Shown: positions 16,944-31,700 of the stretch, in pieces
How the letters are laid out: every line of letters starts with the position of its first letter
Position numbering within the stretch: the stretch's first letter is position 1
Assembly (NCBI GenBank): GCA_963716855.1
Contig: CAVQUV010000014.1
Span: 186,001-250,000, forward strand
DNA length: 64,000 nt
DNA from: JAGVSZ01 sp963716855
GTDB taxonomy: Bacteria > Pseudomonadota > Gammaproteobacteria > Burkholderiales > SG8-39
Reading direction: 5' to 3'
Notes under the pieces: model-generated
What the model was told of the DNA's origin: nothing
What the model saw: the letters and a program-made list of their open reading frames with translations, nothing else
The model's database searches: none
Translations under genes and position numbers: made by a program

Positions 16944-17405
16944 ATGCACCTTCGCAAACTGAGCGTTTTGGCTTTCGCAATCGGCACGGCTTTCTGCACC
17001 GTCGCCATCGCCCAAACCCCGACCCCGACCCCTCCGTCGACCGGCACCGGGGCGACGCCGGGGGGTCTCCCCCCGAACACGACGATACCCGGGACGGGCA
17101 CCACGACGAGTCCCGGGGCCACCGGCCCGACCACGCCCGGTGTAGGCGGCACGTCGCCCGGCCGAAGCGCCATGGGGGAGACCCTGGACTTTGACGCGAT
17201 CGATACGGACCACGACGGATTTATTTCGCGCGCGGAAGCCTCTCGCGCGGGCGTGGCCGGGCCGTTCACGACGCTGGACAAGAACAATGACGGCCGACTC
17301 GATCGCTCCGAGTTCTCGGCCCATCGCGGGGACCCTGCGCGGACCCCGGGTATGCAGTCGGGAACGTCGCCGTCGACGACCGGAACCGGCACGACCACTC
17401 GATAA
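16944..17405 (+). CDS. Secreted EF-hand protein
   Basis: 153 residues. The signal peptide ends A-V-A-I-A-Q. Residues 24-75 are a Thr/Pro/Gly-rich linker. Two EF-hand loops follow: D-T-D-H-D-G-F-I-S-R-A-E and D-K-N-N-D-G-R-L-D-R-S-E, both with the Asp/Asn ligands at positions 1, 3 and 5 and the Glu at 12. It should bind calcium in the periplasm; its role is unknown. ACAGGAG precedes the ATG. It probably belongs with the peptidoglycan-binding gene 66 bases upstream. Confidence 0.8.
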   Translation: MHLRKLSVLAFAIGTAFCTVAIAQTPTPTPPSTGTGATPGGLPPNTTIPGTGTTTSPGATGPTTPGVGGTSPGRSAMGETLDFDAIDTDHDGFISRAEASRAGVAGPFTTLDKNNDGRLDRSEFSAHRGDPARTPGMQSGTSPSTTGTGTTTR

Positions 17406-17440
17406 CGCACCGCCCCCGGCCGCGCGGCCGACCGATACCA

Positions 17441-17466
17441 GGCGCGGGGAGCCCTCGCGCCTTTTT
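17441..17466 (+). terminator. Rho-independent terminator after the EF-hand gene
   Basis: 9-bp GC stem (17441-17449 with 17453-17461, one mismatch) followed directly by TTTTT. It separates the envelope genes from the glycogen/trehalose operon. Confidence 0.7.
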
Positions 17467-17478
17467 CGCGCCCGTTCC

Positions 17479-17493
17479 GGGCACGCCGTAGGC
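17479..17493 (+). promoter_or_regulatory. Weak -24/-12 candidate before the glycogen/trehalose operon
   Basis: Reads GGGCACG-CCGT-AGGC: a perfect -24 part and GG-N10-GC spacing, but the -12 part keeps only the GC. It is the only candidate between the terminator and glgB. Confidence 0.3.
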
Positions 17494-17579
17494 AACTACG
17501 TCATGATGCACCAGCCCAACGCCAGGGTGCGCTACCTCCACGCGGCGCACCCATTCGACCCCGAGGGGACTGCGCGTCG

Positions 17580-19458
17580 ATGCTGACCGACCACGACGTC
17601 TATCTCTTCAAGGAAGGCTCGCACGGCCGACTCTACGAGAAGCTGGGTTGCCACCTTGCGGCCGGCGGCGCGCACTTCGCGGTCTGGGCGCCCAACGCGC
17701 GCAGCGTCGCGGTCGTCGGCGAGTGGAACGATTGGGACCGGACGGCCAACCCGCTCACGGTCCGGCCCGATGGATCGGGGATCTGGGAAGGCTTCGTCCG
17801 GGGCGTCGCGCACGGCCACGCGTACAAGTTCCACGTCGTTTCGCAGCGGCGCGATTACGCCGTCGACAAGGCCGATCCGTTCGCCGTGTACTCGCAGGTG
17901 CCCGCCGGAGACGGCATCGCGCGCGTGGTCGACGGAATACGAATGGGGCGACGGCGACTGGATGGCGTCGCGCAGCCGGGCGAATGCGCTCGACGCGCCG
18001 ATCTCGATCTACGAGGTCCATCTCGGGTCGTGGCGCCGGGCAGAGGGCGACCGCTTCCTGAACTACCGCGAGGCCGCGGACGCGCTCGCCGGTTACGCGC
18101 GCGAGCTGGGTTTCACGCACGTCGAGCTGCTGCCGGTCACCGAGCATCCGTTCTACGGATCGTGGGGCTATCAGACCACCGGGTACTTCGCGCCCACCGC
18201 ACGCTACGGAACGCCGCAGGACTTCAAGCGGTTCGTCGACGTGCTGCACCAGGCCGGGATCGGCGTGATTCTCGACTGGGTCCCGTCGCACTTCCCGAGC
18301 GACGCACATGGCCTCGCCTACTTCGACGGCACGCATCTCTACGAGCACGCCGACCCGAAGCAGGGGTATCACCCCGAGTGGCACTCGTCGATCTTCAACT
18401 ACGGGCGCCACGAAGTGCGCGCCTTCCTGCTTTCGAGCGCGCTGTACTGGCTCGACGAGTACCACCTCGACGGCCTGCGCGTGGATGCCGTCGCGTCGAT
18501 GCTGTACCTCGACTACGGCCGCAAGCCCGGCGAATGGATCCCGAATCGCCACGGCGGCAAGGAGAACCTCGAGGCGATCGAATTCCTGCACCGGCTGAAC
18601 GAGGCCGCGTATCGCGACCGACCCGACATTCAAACGATCGCCGAGGAGTCGACCGCGTGGCCCGCCGTCTCGCGGCCTCTCTATCTGGGCGGCCTCGGAT
18701 TCGGCATGAAGTGGAACCTGGGCTGGATGCACGACACGCTCGACTACGCGAGCGCGGATCCGATCCACCGGAAGTACCGGCACGATCGGCTCACCTTCTC
18801 CCTCTGGTACGCGTTCACCGAGAACTTCGTGCTGCCGCTCTCGCACGACGAGGTGGTCTACGGCAAGCGCTCGCTGGTGAGCAAGATGCCCGGCGACAGC
18901 TGGCGGCAGTTCGCGACGCTGCGCGCGCTCTTCGGCTACATGTGGGCCCACCCGGGCAAGAAGCTCCTCTTCATGGGCGGCGAGTTCGCCCAGCGCCGCG
19001 AGTGGACGCACGAGTCGGCGCTCGAATGGTGGGTGCTCGAGCACGCGGAGCACGCGGGGGTGCAGCGCTGGGTCGCCGACCTGAACCGCCTGTATCGCGC
19101 GACGCCGGCGCTGCACGAGGTGGACTTCGCCGCCGCGGGCTTCGAATGGGTGGACTGCGGCGACGCGGAGGCGAGCGTCGTGAGCTTCCTGCGCAAGCCG
19201 CGGCGCGGCGCCCCGGTGCTCGTCGTCTGCAATTTCACGCCGGTCCTGCGCACCAACTACCTGGTCGGAACGCCGACCGGGGGCGTGTGGCGCGAGCTGC
19301 TGAACAGCGATGCGCCCCACTACGGTGGCAGCGGCAAGGGCAACTTCGGCGCGGTGGAGGCCGCACCGGTCGGCGCGCACGGCCGCTATCACTCGATCGC
19401 GCTCACGCTTCCGCCGCTTGCGACGGTCTACTTCAAGCCGGAGGCGGCCGATGCCTGA
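17580..19458 (+). CDS. glgB: 1,4-alpha-glucan branching enzyme, one frame break as sequenced
   Basis: Reconstructed length is 625 residues. It makes alpha-1,6 branches in glycogen-type glucans in the cytosol. The N-terminal CBM48 module has F-A-V-W-A-P-N-A-R and V-V-G-E-W-N-D-W-D. The GH13 barrel has the nucleophile region D-G-L-R-V-D-A-V, the acid/base Glu in I-A-E-E-S-T-A-W and the third Asp in L-S-H-D-E-V-V-Y-G. One extra base at about 17932 moves the frame between A-R-V-V-D and Y-E-W-G-D. It overlaps the glgE start by 8 bases. It is the short GlgB type without an N1 domain. Confidence 0.9.
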
Positions 19459-21444
19459 CCTCGCAGTCGACGGCCGCGTCCGGGCGATCATCGAGAACAT
19501 CACGCCGGCGGTGGACTGCGGCCGCTTCGCGGCGAAACGCATCGTGGGCGACCGGGTCGTCGTGGAGGCCGACTGCTTCGCCGACGGCCACGATGCGCTC
19601 GCCGCGCGCCTGCTGTGGCGGTGCGAGACGGAGCACAGGCTGGCACGAGGCGCCGATGTCGGACCGCGGCAACGACCGCTGGCGGGGCAGCTTCGTGGTC
19701 GATGCGCCGGGACGCTACCGCTACGCTGTCACCGCGTGGGTCGACGCCTTCCTCTCCTGGCGTCGCGACCTCCTGCGGCGCGAAGATCCGGACGATGTCC
19801 AATCCGCCGCGCGGATCGGCGCAGCATTGATCGATGCAGCGGCCGGGCGCGCCGCGGGCGCCGATCGCGACGCCCTTGCCGAACGCGCGCAGGCGTTGCG
19901 TCGGGATGCCCCGGCGACCGAGCTCAAGGCGCTCGGCCTGGACGAGGCCCTGGCGCGCGTCGCCGCGCGCCACCCGGATCGTCGCTTCGCCGCCACGTCC
20001 CCCGACCTGCCGCTGGTCGTGGACATCGAGCGCGCACGCTGCGGTGCGTGGTACGAGCTCTTCCCGCGCTCCACCGCGACCGAGCCCGGCCGCCACGGCA
20101 GCTTCCGCGATTGCGAGGCACGTCTCGGCTATGTCGCCGCAATGGGTTTCGACGTGCTGTACCTGCCGCCGATTCACCCGATCGGCCGCACCGATCGCAA
20201 GGGCAAGAACAACGCGCTCGCCGCGGCCGATGACGACGTGGGCAGCCCGTGGGCGATCGGCGCGCCCGAAGGCGGCCACATGGCGGTCCACCCGCAGCTC
20301 GGCACGCTCGCGGATTTCAGGCGACTCGTGGCAAAGGCCCGCGAGCACGGCCTCGCGATCGCGCTCGACATCGCCTTGCAATGCTCGCCCGACCACCCGT
20401 ACGTCACGGCGCACCCGGAGTGGTTCCGGCGCCGGCCGGACGGCTCGGTGCAGTACGCCGAGAACCCGCCCAAGCGATACCAGGACATCTACCCGTTCGA
20501 CTTCGAGTCCGCCGACTGGCGCGGCCTCTGGCGCGAATTGATGGGCATCCTCGAGTTCTGGATCGGCGAAGGCGTCTCCATCTTCCGCGTCGACAACCCG
20601 CACACGAAGGCGTTCGGGTTCTGGGAATGGGCGATCGCCGAAGTCAAGCGCACGCATCCCGAGGCGATCTTCCTCGCCGAGGCGTTCACGCGCCCCAAGG
20701 TGATGCACCGGCTCGCCAAGCTCGGGTTCACCCAGTCGTACACGTACTTCGCGTGGCGCAACACCAAGCGCGAGCTGACCGACTACTTCACCGAGCTTGC
20801 GCACGGTCCGGGCCGCGACTACTTCCGGCCCAACGTCTGGCCCAACACGCCCGACATCCTCACCGAGTATCTCCAGTTCGGCGGCCGGCCCGCGTTCATG
20901 GCACGGCTGGTGCTCGCCGGCACGCTCGCCGCGAGCTACGGCATCTACGGTCCCGCGTTCGAGCTCGCCGAGCGGGTGCCCCGGGAACCCGGGAGCGAGG
21001 AATACCTCGACTCGGAGAAGTATCAGCTGCGCAGCTGGGACCTCGACCGCGCCGACAGCCTCGCGGCCTTCATCGGGCGCCTCAACCGCGCCCGCCGGGA
21101 GAACCCGGCGCTGCAGCAGCGACGCCTCGCTGCGGTTCGTTCCGGTCGATAACGAGCAGCTCATCGCCTATCTGAAGAGCGTGCCGGAGCCCGAGAACAC
21201 CGTGCTCGCGGTGGTCAATCTCGACCCCCATCACGCGCAGAGCGGCTGGGTCGAGCTGGATCTCGACGCGCTCGGCGTGGACCCGCGCGCGCCCTATCAG
21301 ATGCACGAGCTGCTCACCGGGGCGCGCTACCTGTGGAGCGGCCCGCGCAACTTTGTCCAGCTCGATCCGGCGCGCGCGCCCGCGCACCTCTTCGTGCTGC
21401 GGCGGCGCGTCCGCACCGAGCGCGACTTCGACTATTTCCTCTAG
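19451..21444 (+). CDS. glgE: Alpha-1,4-glucan:maltose-1-phosphate maltosyltransferase, two frame breaks
   Basis: Reconstructed length is 663 residues, the usual GlgE size. It transfers maltosyl from maltose 1-phosphate to a growing alpha-glucan. Seen: A-W-Y-E-L-F-P-R-S, Y-L-P-P-I-H-P-I-G, K-G-K-N-N, Y-A-E-N-P-P-K-R-Y-Q-D, the GH13 nucleophile in I-F-R-V-D-N-P-H-T-K and the Glu in F-L-A-E-A-F-T-R-P. Frame breaks (each +1) lie at about 19640 and about 21118. The start overlaps the end of glgB and the treS gene follows after 10 bases, so translation is probably coupled. Confidence 0.9.
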
Positions 21445-21454
21445 CGGCGGCCCG

Positions 21455-24802
<3,348 letters not shown>

Positions 24803-24803
<1 letters not shown>

Positions 24804-25493
24804 TGGAACAGCTCGACATGCTCATCGAACCGGTCCGCGCGGTGCTGGTGCAGATCGGCGCATTCGTGCCGCGGCTAGTGCTCGCGGTCGTCGTGCTGGG
24901 GGTCGGCTGGCTCGGCGCGAAGGTCGCCCGCTTCGCCGTCGTGCGCGGGCTGCGCGCAATCAACTTTCACGTCCTCACCGAGCGGGCGGGCCTGGACGGC
25001 TTCGTCCGGCAGGGCGGCGTGCGCAGCGACACCACCGAGATCCTCGGACTGCTCGTCTACTGGCTGGTGATCCTGGCCGCGCTGATCATCGCGTTCAACG
25101 GCCTCGGGCTCACCTACATCACCGACCTGCTGCGCGAGCTCGTGCGGTTCGTGCCGAAGGTGATCCTCGCGCTCGTCATCCTCGCGTTCGGCGCCTACTT
25201 TGCTCGTTTCGTCGGCCACACCGTTCTCGCTTATTGCCGCAGCGTCGGGATCCAGGACGCGGACCTGCTCGCGCGCATCGCGCGTTACGCGGTGCTCGCG
25301 TTCGTCGTCCTCATCGTCCTCGATCAGATGGACATCGGGGGCAACGTCGTGCGGCTGAGCTTCCTCATCATCCTCGGCGGCGTGGTCCTGGGGCTCGCGC
25401 TCGCCTTCGGACTCGGCGGCCAGCATTGGGCGGCGGCCTGGCTCGAGCGCTGGTGGCCGCGGCCTCGCCCGGAAGGACGACGAGCGACGATGA
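24803..25493 (+). CDS. MscS-like conserved TM-helix membrane protein inside the trehalose operon
   Basis: About 229 residues with five hydrophobic helices and two copies of a P-[RK]-[LV]-[IV]-L-A-x-[VI]-[IV]-L motif (residues about 20-38 and 115-135), the 'conserved TM helix' repeat seen with mechanosensitive-channel families. No MscS beta-domain is present. The ATG overlaps the treS stop (TGATG). As sequenced, the frame runs through into treZ with no stop. One extra base between about 25455 and 25485 would instead end it at the TGA 25491-25493, overlapping the treZ ATG as ATGA. I prefer that reading. A role in sensing turgor or releasing solutes is inference. Confidence 0.7.
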
Positions 25494-27310
25494 GGCGGCA
25501 ACACACGATGCCTTTTGGAGCCACTCGCGCGCTCGACGGCGCAACGCGCTTCCGTTTATGGGCGCCGGCGGCCGAGCGCGTCGCGCTCGAACTCGCGGGC
25601 GACGTCACCCGCGCCGCGCTCCCGATGACTGCGCTCGAGGACGGCTGGCACGAGGCGGTCGTTCCGCGCTGCGGCGCCGGCGCGCGTTACGCGTTCCGCG
25701 TCGGCGATCACCCCCCGGTTCCCGACCCGGCATCGCGCTGCAACCCGGACGACGTGCACGCACCGAGCATGGTGGTGGACCCGCTCGCCTTCGACTGGCC
25801 CGACGCCGGTTGGCGTGGCCGGCCGTGGGAAGAGGCGGTGATCTACGAGCTGCACATCGGGACGTTCACCCCGGCGGGGACGTTCGCGGCCGCCATCGAA
25901 CGGCTCGACCATCTCGCCGCGCTCGGCGTCACCGCCATCGAGATGATGCCGCTCGCCGAGTTCGCCGGGCAGCGCAACTGGGGCTACGACGGCGTGCTGC
26001 CCTTCGCGCCCGAGAGCACGTACGGCACGCCCGAGGACCTCAAAACGCTCATCGCCGCGGCGCACGCGCGCGCGCTGATGGTCTTTCTGGATGTCGTCTA
26101 CAACCATCTCGGTCCGGAAGGCAATTACCTGCACATCTACGCGCCGCAGTTCTTCAACGCACGCCATCGGACGCCCTGGGGCCCTGCCATCAACTTCGAC
26201 GCCGAGGACGCGCGCACCGTGCGCGAGTTCTTCGTTCACAACGCGCTCTACTGGCTCGAGGAGTACCACTTTGACGGGCTGCGCCTTGACGCGGTGCACG
26301 CGATTGCGGACGAGTCCGATCCGGACATCGTCGCAGCGGTCGCGCGCGCGGTGCGCGACGGGCCGGGACGCGAGCGCCATGTTCATCTCGTGCTCGAGAA
26401 CGATCGGAACGAAGCGCGCTATCTCGTTCGCGACGCGCGGCAGGCGCCGCTCCTCGCCAGCGCGCAGTGGAACGACGACGCGCACCACGCCTTGCACATG
26501 CTCGTCGCCGGCGAGCGCGACGGGTACTACGCGGACTACGCGGACCGGCCCGTGTGGCGGCTTGGCCGCGCGCTCGCCGAAGGCTTCGCCTTTCAAGGCG
26601 AGAGCTCGGCGTATCGCGGCGGCGGCGCACGCGGGGAGCCGAGCGCCCACCTGCCGGCGACCGCATTCGTGGACTTCCTCCAGACGCACGACCAGGTCGG
26701 CAACCGCGCCTTCGGCGAGCGGATCGGCGCGCTCGCCGCGCCCGAGGCGCTCGCCGCGGCAACGGCGTGCGTGCTGCTCGCGCCGTCGGTGCCGCTCCTC
26801 TTCATGGGCGAGGAGTTTCTGGCCGGCACGCCGTTTCTCTATTTCTGCGATTTCGGACCCGATCTCGCCGCCGCCGTGACGCGCGGGCGACGCGAAGAGT
26901 TCGGGCGCTTTGCGCGCTTCGCCGACGCCGCGGTGCGCGCGGCCATTCCCGATCCGAATGACCGCGCGACATTCGAGCGCTCCCGCCTGGTGTGGAGCGA
27001 GACCGAACGGAGTCCCCACCGCGAATGGCTGGAGTTCTGCCGCGCCCTCCTCGCGCTGCGTCGCAAGCACGTCGTCCCGCGGCTTGCCGGAATGAAGAGC
27101 GGCGGAACGTTCGAGTGCGCGCCGCCCGGCGCGCTCGCCGTGCACTGGACGCTCGGGGGCGGCGCGCGGCTGCATCTCGCGGCAAACCTGTCGGCCTTCC
27201 CCGCCGACACGGCGCGGCCACCCGGCGCAGCGATCTACGCGAGCGGGCCGCCCGGCGATGGATTCGCGCCGTGGTCGGTCCTGTGGACGCTGGAATCGAT
27301 CGATGCGTGA
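25490..27310 (+). CDS. treZ: Malto-oligosyltrehalose trehalohydrolase
   Basis: 606 residues, normal for TreZ. It releases trehalose from maltooligosyltrehalose made by TreY. The N-terminal module starts M-P-F-G-A, then F-R-L-W-A-P-A-A. The GH13_10 barrel has G-L-R-L-D-A-V-H-A-I with the nucleophile Asp, L-E-N-D-R-N-E-A with the Glu and Q-T-H-D-Q-V-G-N-R-A-F-G. The start chosen is the ATG of an ATGA overlap with the reconstructed stop of the gene upstream; ATG 25508 is an alternative. The stop overlaps the GTG start of treY (GTGA). Confidence 0.92.
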   Translation: MRRQHTMPFGATRALDGATRFRLWAPAAERVALELAGDVTRAALPMTALEDGWHEAVVPRCGAGARYAFRVGDHPPVPDPASRCNPDDVHAPSMVVDPLAFDWPDAGWRGRPWEEAVIYELHIGTFTPAGTFAAAIERLDHLAALGVTAIEMMPLAEFAGQRNWGYDGVLPFAPESTYGTPEDLKTLIAAAHARALMVFLDVVYNHLGPEGNYLHIYAPQFFNARHRTPWGPAINFDAEDARTVREFFVHNALYWLEEYHFDGLRLDAVHAIADESDPDIVAAVARAVRDGPGRERHVHLVLENDRNEARYLVRDARQAPLLASAQWNDDAHHALHMLVAGERDGYYADYADRPVWRLGRALAEGFAFQGESSAYRGGGARGEPSAHLPATAFVDFLQTHDQVGNRAFGERIGALAAPEALAAATACVLLAPSVPLLFMGEEFLAGTPFLYFCDFGPDLAAAVTRGRREEFGRFARFADAAVRAAIPDPNDRATFERSRLVWSETERSPHREWLEFCRALLALRRKHVVPRLAGMKSGGTFECAPPGALAVHWTLGGGARLHLAANLSAFPADTARPPGAAIYASGPPGDGFAPWSVLWTLESIDA

Positions 27311-30307
27311 CGACCGCGCTCGAGCAGCTGGCGGAGCGCCACGGCATCGCGGCGACCCACTCCGACGTCCGGGGCAGGACGCGCCGCCCGTCGTCGAGCG
27401 CCATCGTGCCGCGCGCAACATACCGGTTGCAGCTGCACCGCGATTTCGGCTTCGCCCAGGCGACCGAGCTGGTGCCCTACCTCTCCGCGCTCGGCGTCAG
27501 TCACGTGTACTGCTCGCCGTACCTGCGCGCACGGCCGGGCAGCCGGCACGGCTACGACATCGTCGATCACGGTGCGCTCAACCCCGAGATCGGCAGCGAC
27601 GCGGACTTCGAGCGCTTCTGCGCGACGCTGGCGCGCCACGGCATGGGCCAGATTCTCGACATGGTGCCGAACCACATGGCAGTTATGGGCGCGGACAACG
27701 CGTGGTGGATGGACGTGCTCGAGAACGGCCCCGCGTCGGCGTACGCTGACTGGTTCGACATCGACTGGTCGCCGCTCGACCCGGAACTCGCCGGCAAAGT
27801 GCTGGTCCCCGTTCTCGCCGACCACTACGGCGAGGTGCTCGAGCGGGGCGAGCTCGTGCTCGAATACGAGGCCCAAGCCGGCTCGTTTGCAGTGCGCTAT
27901 CACGAGCACCGTTTTCCGCTCGACCCGCGCGAGTACCCGACGGTGCTTGAGCGTGCCGCGGCCGCCATCGAATCCGGCGGGGTCGACGCCGACACGCGCG
28001 GCGCGTTCGAGCGCCTCATCGCGGCGTTTCGTCATCTGCCGCCGCGCATCCTCACGGCGCCGGCGGCGGTCGCCGAGCGAGCCCGCGAAAAGGAGGCGCA
28101 CAAGGCCGCCCTCGCACGGCTCGTTCGCGGCCACCCGGCCCTTGCGGCGGCGCTCGAGCGCACCGTGCGCCGCTTCAACGGCAGTGCCGGCGAGAGCGCG
28201 AGCTTCGACCTCCTCGATGTGCTGCTCGACGCCCAAGCCTACCGCCTCGCCTATTGGCGGGTCGCCGCCGACGAGATCAACTACCGTCGCTTCTTCGATA
28301 TCAACGACCTCGCCGCGCTGCGCATGGAGAACGACGCGGCGTTCGAGGCGACGCATCGCTTCGTGCTCGGCCTTGCGGCGACCGGCCGCGTCGACGGCCT
28401 GCGCATCGATCATCCGGACGGGCTGCACGATCCGGCGCGCTACTTCCGTCGGCTGCAGGAGCGCTACGCCGAGCGCGCCGGCATCGACCGCGCGGCGCTC
28501 GATTCCGCGCGCCCGCGACCGCTGTACGTGGTGGCCGAGAAGATCATCGCTCCCCACGAGCAGGTGCCGGAGAATTGGTCCGTGCACGGCACCACGGGCT
28601 ACCGCTTCGCCAACGTGGTGAACGGCATCCTCGTCGACACCGCGGCCCGCTCGCGCGTCGACCGCACCTGGCGCGCCTTCGTCCGCGAGGAGGCGCTCGA
28701 CTGCGACGAGGCCGCGTATCGGGGCAAGCGCGCGATTCTGCGCGGCGCGCTTGCGGGCCAGCTCACGGTGGCGGCGAACCGGCTGCTCGCGCTCGCGCGC
28801 GCGACGCGACACACCCGCGATTACACCGCGAACGCGCTGCGCCAGGCGCTTGCCGAGGTGGTCGCATGCTTCCCGGTCTACCGCACCTACCTCGCCGAAC
28901 GCGCTACCCCCCAGGACCGCCGCTACGTCGACTGGGCGATCGGGCGGGCGAAGCGCCGCAGCCTCGCGGCCGACGCGAGCATCTTCGACTTCGTGCGCGC
29001 CGCCCTGCTCGCGCAGCCGCCCGCCGGCGCCGCCGCGAGCCTGGGTGCGGCGTATCGGGCATTCGCCATGGGCTTCCAGCAACTCACCGCGCCGGTGTCC
29101 GCGAAGGGCGTCGAGGACACCAGCTTCTACGTGTTCAACCGCCTGATCTCGCTCAACGATGTCGGGGGCGACCCGGACCATTTCGGCATGACCATCTCGG
29201 CATTCCACGGCGCCGCCGCCGACCGTGCCGCGAAATGGCCGCACACGATGCTCGCGACCTCCACGCACGACAACAAGCGCTCGGAGGACGTGCGCGCCCG
29301 GATCGACGTCATCGCCGAGCTGCCGGCCCTGTGGCGGCTCGCGGTGCGCCGCTGGAGCCGGATGAACCGGAGCAAGCGGCGCATGCTGCGGCGCCGACCC
29401 ATGCCCTCGCGCAACGACGAGTACCTCCTCTACCAGACGCTGGTGGGAAGCTTCCCGGCCGGTGCGCTGGATGCGGCCGCGCTCGCGGCCTACCGCGAGC
29501 GGATCCAGGCCTTCATGCTCAAGGCGGTGCGCGAGGCCAAGGTCCACACGAGCTGGATCACGCCGGATGCCGAGTACGAAGCGGCGGTGTCGGGCTTCGT
29601 CGAGGCGCTCCTGGCGCGCGTCGACGGCGATCTCTTCCTGGACGATTTCCGCGCGCAGCTGCCGACGTTCGCCTGGTTCGGACTGCTCAACTCGATTTCG
29701 ATGACGCTGCTCAAGTTCACTTCCCCGGGGGTCCCCGACCTGTACCAAGGCAACGAACTTCTCGACTTCAGCCTCGTCGATCCCGACAACCGCCGCCCGG
29801 TCGACTACGCAGTGCGGCGCGCGGCGCTCGACAGGCTCCAGGACATCGCCGCCGGTCCGGCGGCGACGCTCCGCGACCGGCTGCGCGCGCTGTTCGAGAT
29901 CCCGCACGAGGGCCGCGCCAAGCTGTGGGTGATCATGCGGGCCCTGCAATTGCGGCGCGAGCAGCCCGACCTCTTCGCGCACGGCGATTACCACCCGATC
30001 GCGCTCGAGGGCGCGCGGTCCTACCACGCGGTGGCGTACGCCCGCCGGCTCGGTTCCCGTGGCATCGTCGCGATCGTCGGGCGCCTCTTCGCCTCGCTCG
30101 GCCCGGCGACCGGCGTCGCGCCACTTGGCGCCTCGGCGTGGGGCGACACGACGGCGTCGCTCGCATTTCTCCCGGCGGGCACGGCGCTCGCAAACGTCCT
30201 CACCGGCGAGACCGTCATCACGGAAGGCGGCGCGCTGCCGCTGTGCCCGCGCGTTCGCGCACTTTCCCGGAGCGCTGCTCGTTTACGACACCGCGGATCC
30301 GCGTTGA
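27307..30307 (+). CDS. treY: Malto-oligosyltrehalose synthase, frame break near the C-terminus
   Basis: Reconstructed length is 999 residues. It converts the reducing end of maltooligosaccharides to a trehalose unit. Seen: A-T-Y-R-L-Q-L-H-R-D-F-G-F, Y-C-S-P-Y-L-R-A-R-P-G-S-R-H-G-Y-D, the nucleophile region G-L-R-I-D-H-P-D-G-L, V-V-A-E-K-I, T-S-T-H-D-N-K-R-S-E-D-V-R-A-R and Y-Q-G-N-E-L-L. One extra base at about 30250 shifts the last ~20 residues; the shifted frame gives the expected F-A-H-F-P-G-A-L-L end. The GTG start overlaps the treZ stop; the first ~30 residues are poorly conserved. Confidence 0.9.
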
Positions 30308-30395
30308 CCAGCGGGAATATGGCCGGCGGGAATGCTGCCCGCGCCGTCGAGCCCCGGCTGGACGCGAGCGCCGCCGGACGGCACCATCCGCCGGG

Positions 30396-31688
30396 ATGCG
30401 ATCGCCCGAACCTCTCACGCTCCCGGACGGTGAGCTCATCGAGCGCTGCCGCACGGCCTCGATCGACCTGCTGCACCGCAATCTCACGCCCGCCGGCATC
30501 CTCGCCGCCACGCCGGGCCGGCGCGCCGCGAGCCGCGGCTACACCGCGGTCTTCGGCCGCGACGCCGCGGTGTGCGCGATCGGCATGGCGCTCTCGGGCG
30601 ATCCCGCCCTCGCCGGCGCCGCCCCGGCCGGGCTCTTCACGCTCGCCGCGCACCAGGCGCCGAACGGGCAGATACCCAAGTTCGTGGACGTCCGCCAGGA
30701 CGAAGCCGACTTCTGGTACCTCGGCTGCATCGACGCCACGCTCTGGTGGCTCGTTGCGCTCGCGTTCCTCGATCGCACCCGGCCCGCAGGGGAACTGCGG
30801 GGCCGGCTCGCAGGCGCGATCGCAAAAGCGCTGAACTGGCTCGCGTGCCAGGAGCATCAGCGGTTCTTCCTGCTGCAACAGAACGAGGCGAGCGACTGGG
30901 CCGACATCATGCCGCGGTCCGGTTTCGTGCTGTACACGAACGCGCTGTGGCACCTGGTGAAGCGCCTGTACCGCCTCCCCCAGGCGGACGAGACGCGGCG
31001 CAACGCGAACCAGCTCTTCCACCCGTTCTCGGCCGCGATCGCCGATTACCGCCGCGCGCGCCTGCTCGCGCACTACGTTCTGCGCGGCGCGCGCAATCGC
31101 GACCTGTATCTCAGCTTCGTCAACTTCTCGTTCTGCGGCGATGAAGGCGATGCGTTCGGCAACGTGCTCGCGCTGCTGTGCGGGCTCGCCGACGGTCCGG
31201 CCCGGCGTCGCACGCTGCGCGCCCTGGAGCGCCGCGGCGTGAACGATCCGTACCCGGTGCGAGTCGTCTGCGACCCGATCGAGGAGCAGAGCTTCCTGTG
31301 GCGGCCCTACATGTCGCGCCACCGCCAGAACTTCGCCTGGCAGTACCACAACGGCGGCGTGTGGCCGTTCGTCGGCGGCTTCTGGGTCGCCGCCCTCGCC
31401 GAAAGCGGACTGCACGAGGCGGCGCGGCGCGATCTCGCCCGGCTCGCGCGCGCGAACGCGCTCGACGACTGGGGCTTCTACGAGTGGTTGCACGGCCGCA
31501 CGCTCGCCCCGAGCGGGATGCGCGGCCAGTCGTGGAACGCGGCGACCTTCCTTATCGCGTGCCACGCCGTCGCTGCGCGCGCGCCGCTGTTCGGCCTCGA
31601 TCGAGCGAGAGGCAGCGCGCACTTGCCGGGCGCGCAAGAGCGCGACTCTCCGAAGGGTCGCGGCAAACGGTCTGCGCACAAGCGCTGA
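30396..31688 (+). CDS. (alpha/alpha)6-barrel glycoside hydrolase, GH100/amylo-alpha-1,6-glucosidase-like
   Basis: 430 residues, soluble. Conserved-looking segments include Y-T-A-V-F-G-R-D-A-A-V-C, G-Q-I-P-K-F-V-D-V, A-D-F-W-Y-L-G-C-I-D-A-T-L-W-W, N-E-A-S-D-W-A-D-I-M-P-R-S-G and Y-H-N-G-G-V-W-P-F-V-G-G-F-W-V. These belong to the six-hairpin glycosidases, in the group that includes neutral invertases and amylo-alpha-1,6-glucosidases. Asp in the A-S-D-W-A-D segment is a likely catalytic residue. Whether it cleaves sucrose or a glucan branch is open; the context favours glucan trimming. It is the last gene of the operon, 88 bases after treY. Confidence 0.75.
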   Translation: MRSPEPLTLPDGELIERCRTASIDLLHRNLTPAGILAATPGRRAASRGYTAVFGRDAAVCAIGMALSGDPALAGAAPAGLFTLAAHQAPNGQIPKFVDVRQDEADFWYLGCIDATLWWLVALAFLDRTRPAGELRGRLAGAIAKALNWLACQEHQRFFLLQQNEASDWADIMPRSGFVLYTNALWHLVKRLYRLPQADETRRNANQLFHPFSAAIADYRRARLLAHYVLRGARNRDLYLSFVNFSFCGDEGDAFGNVLALLCGLADGPARRRTLRALERRGVNDPYPVRVVCDPIEEQSFLWRPYMSRHRQNFAWQYHNGGVWPFVGGFWVAALAESGLHEAARRDLARLARANALDDWGFYEWLHGRTLAPSGMRGQSWNAATFLIACHAVAARAPLFGLDRARGSAHLPGAQERDSPKGRGKRSAHKR

Positions 31689-31700
31689 ACACGCGCCCCG

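Noticed and set aside
17580..21152. A single 1190-residue open frame covering glgB and glgE
   Set aside because: It joins the first ~120 residues of GlgB to most of GlgE through about 1.6 kb of the wrong frame. It exists only because of frame breaks.
27235..30027. A 930-residue open frame opposite treY
   Set aside because: Same antisense effect; no domain sequence, and treY is complete on the other strand.
28254..31688. A 1144-residue open frame ending in the GH gene
   Set aside because: Everything before 30396 is a shadow frame of treY; only the last 430 residues look like protein.
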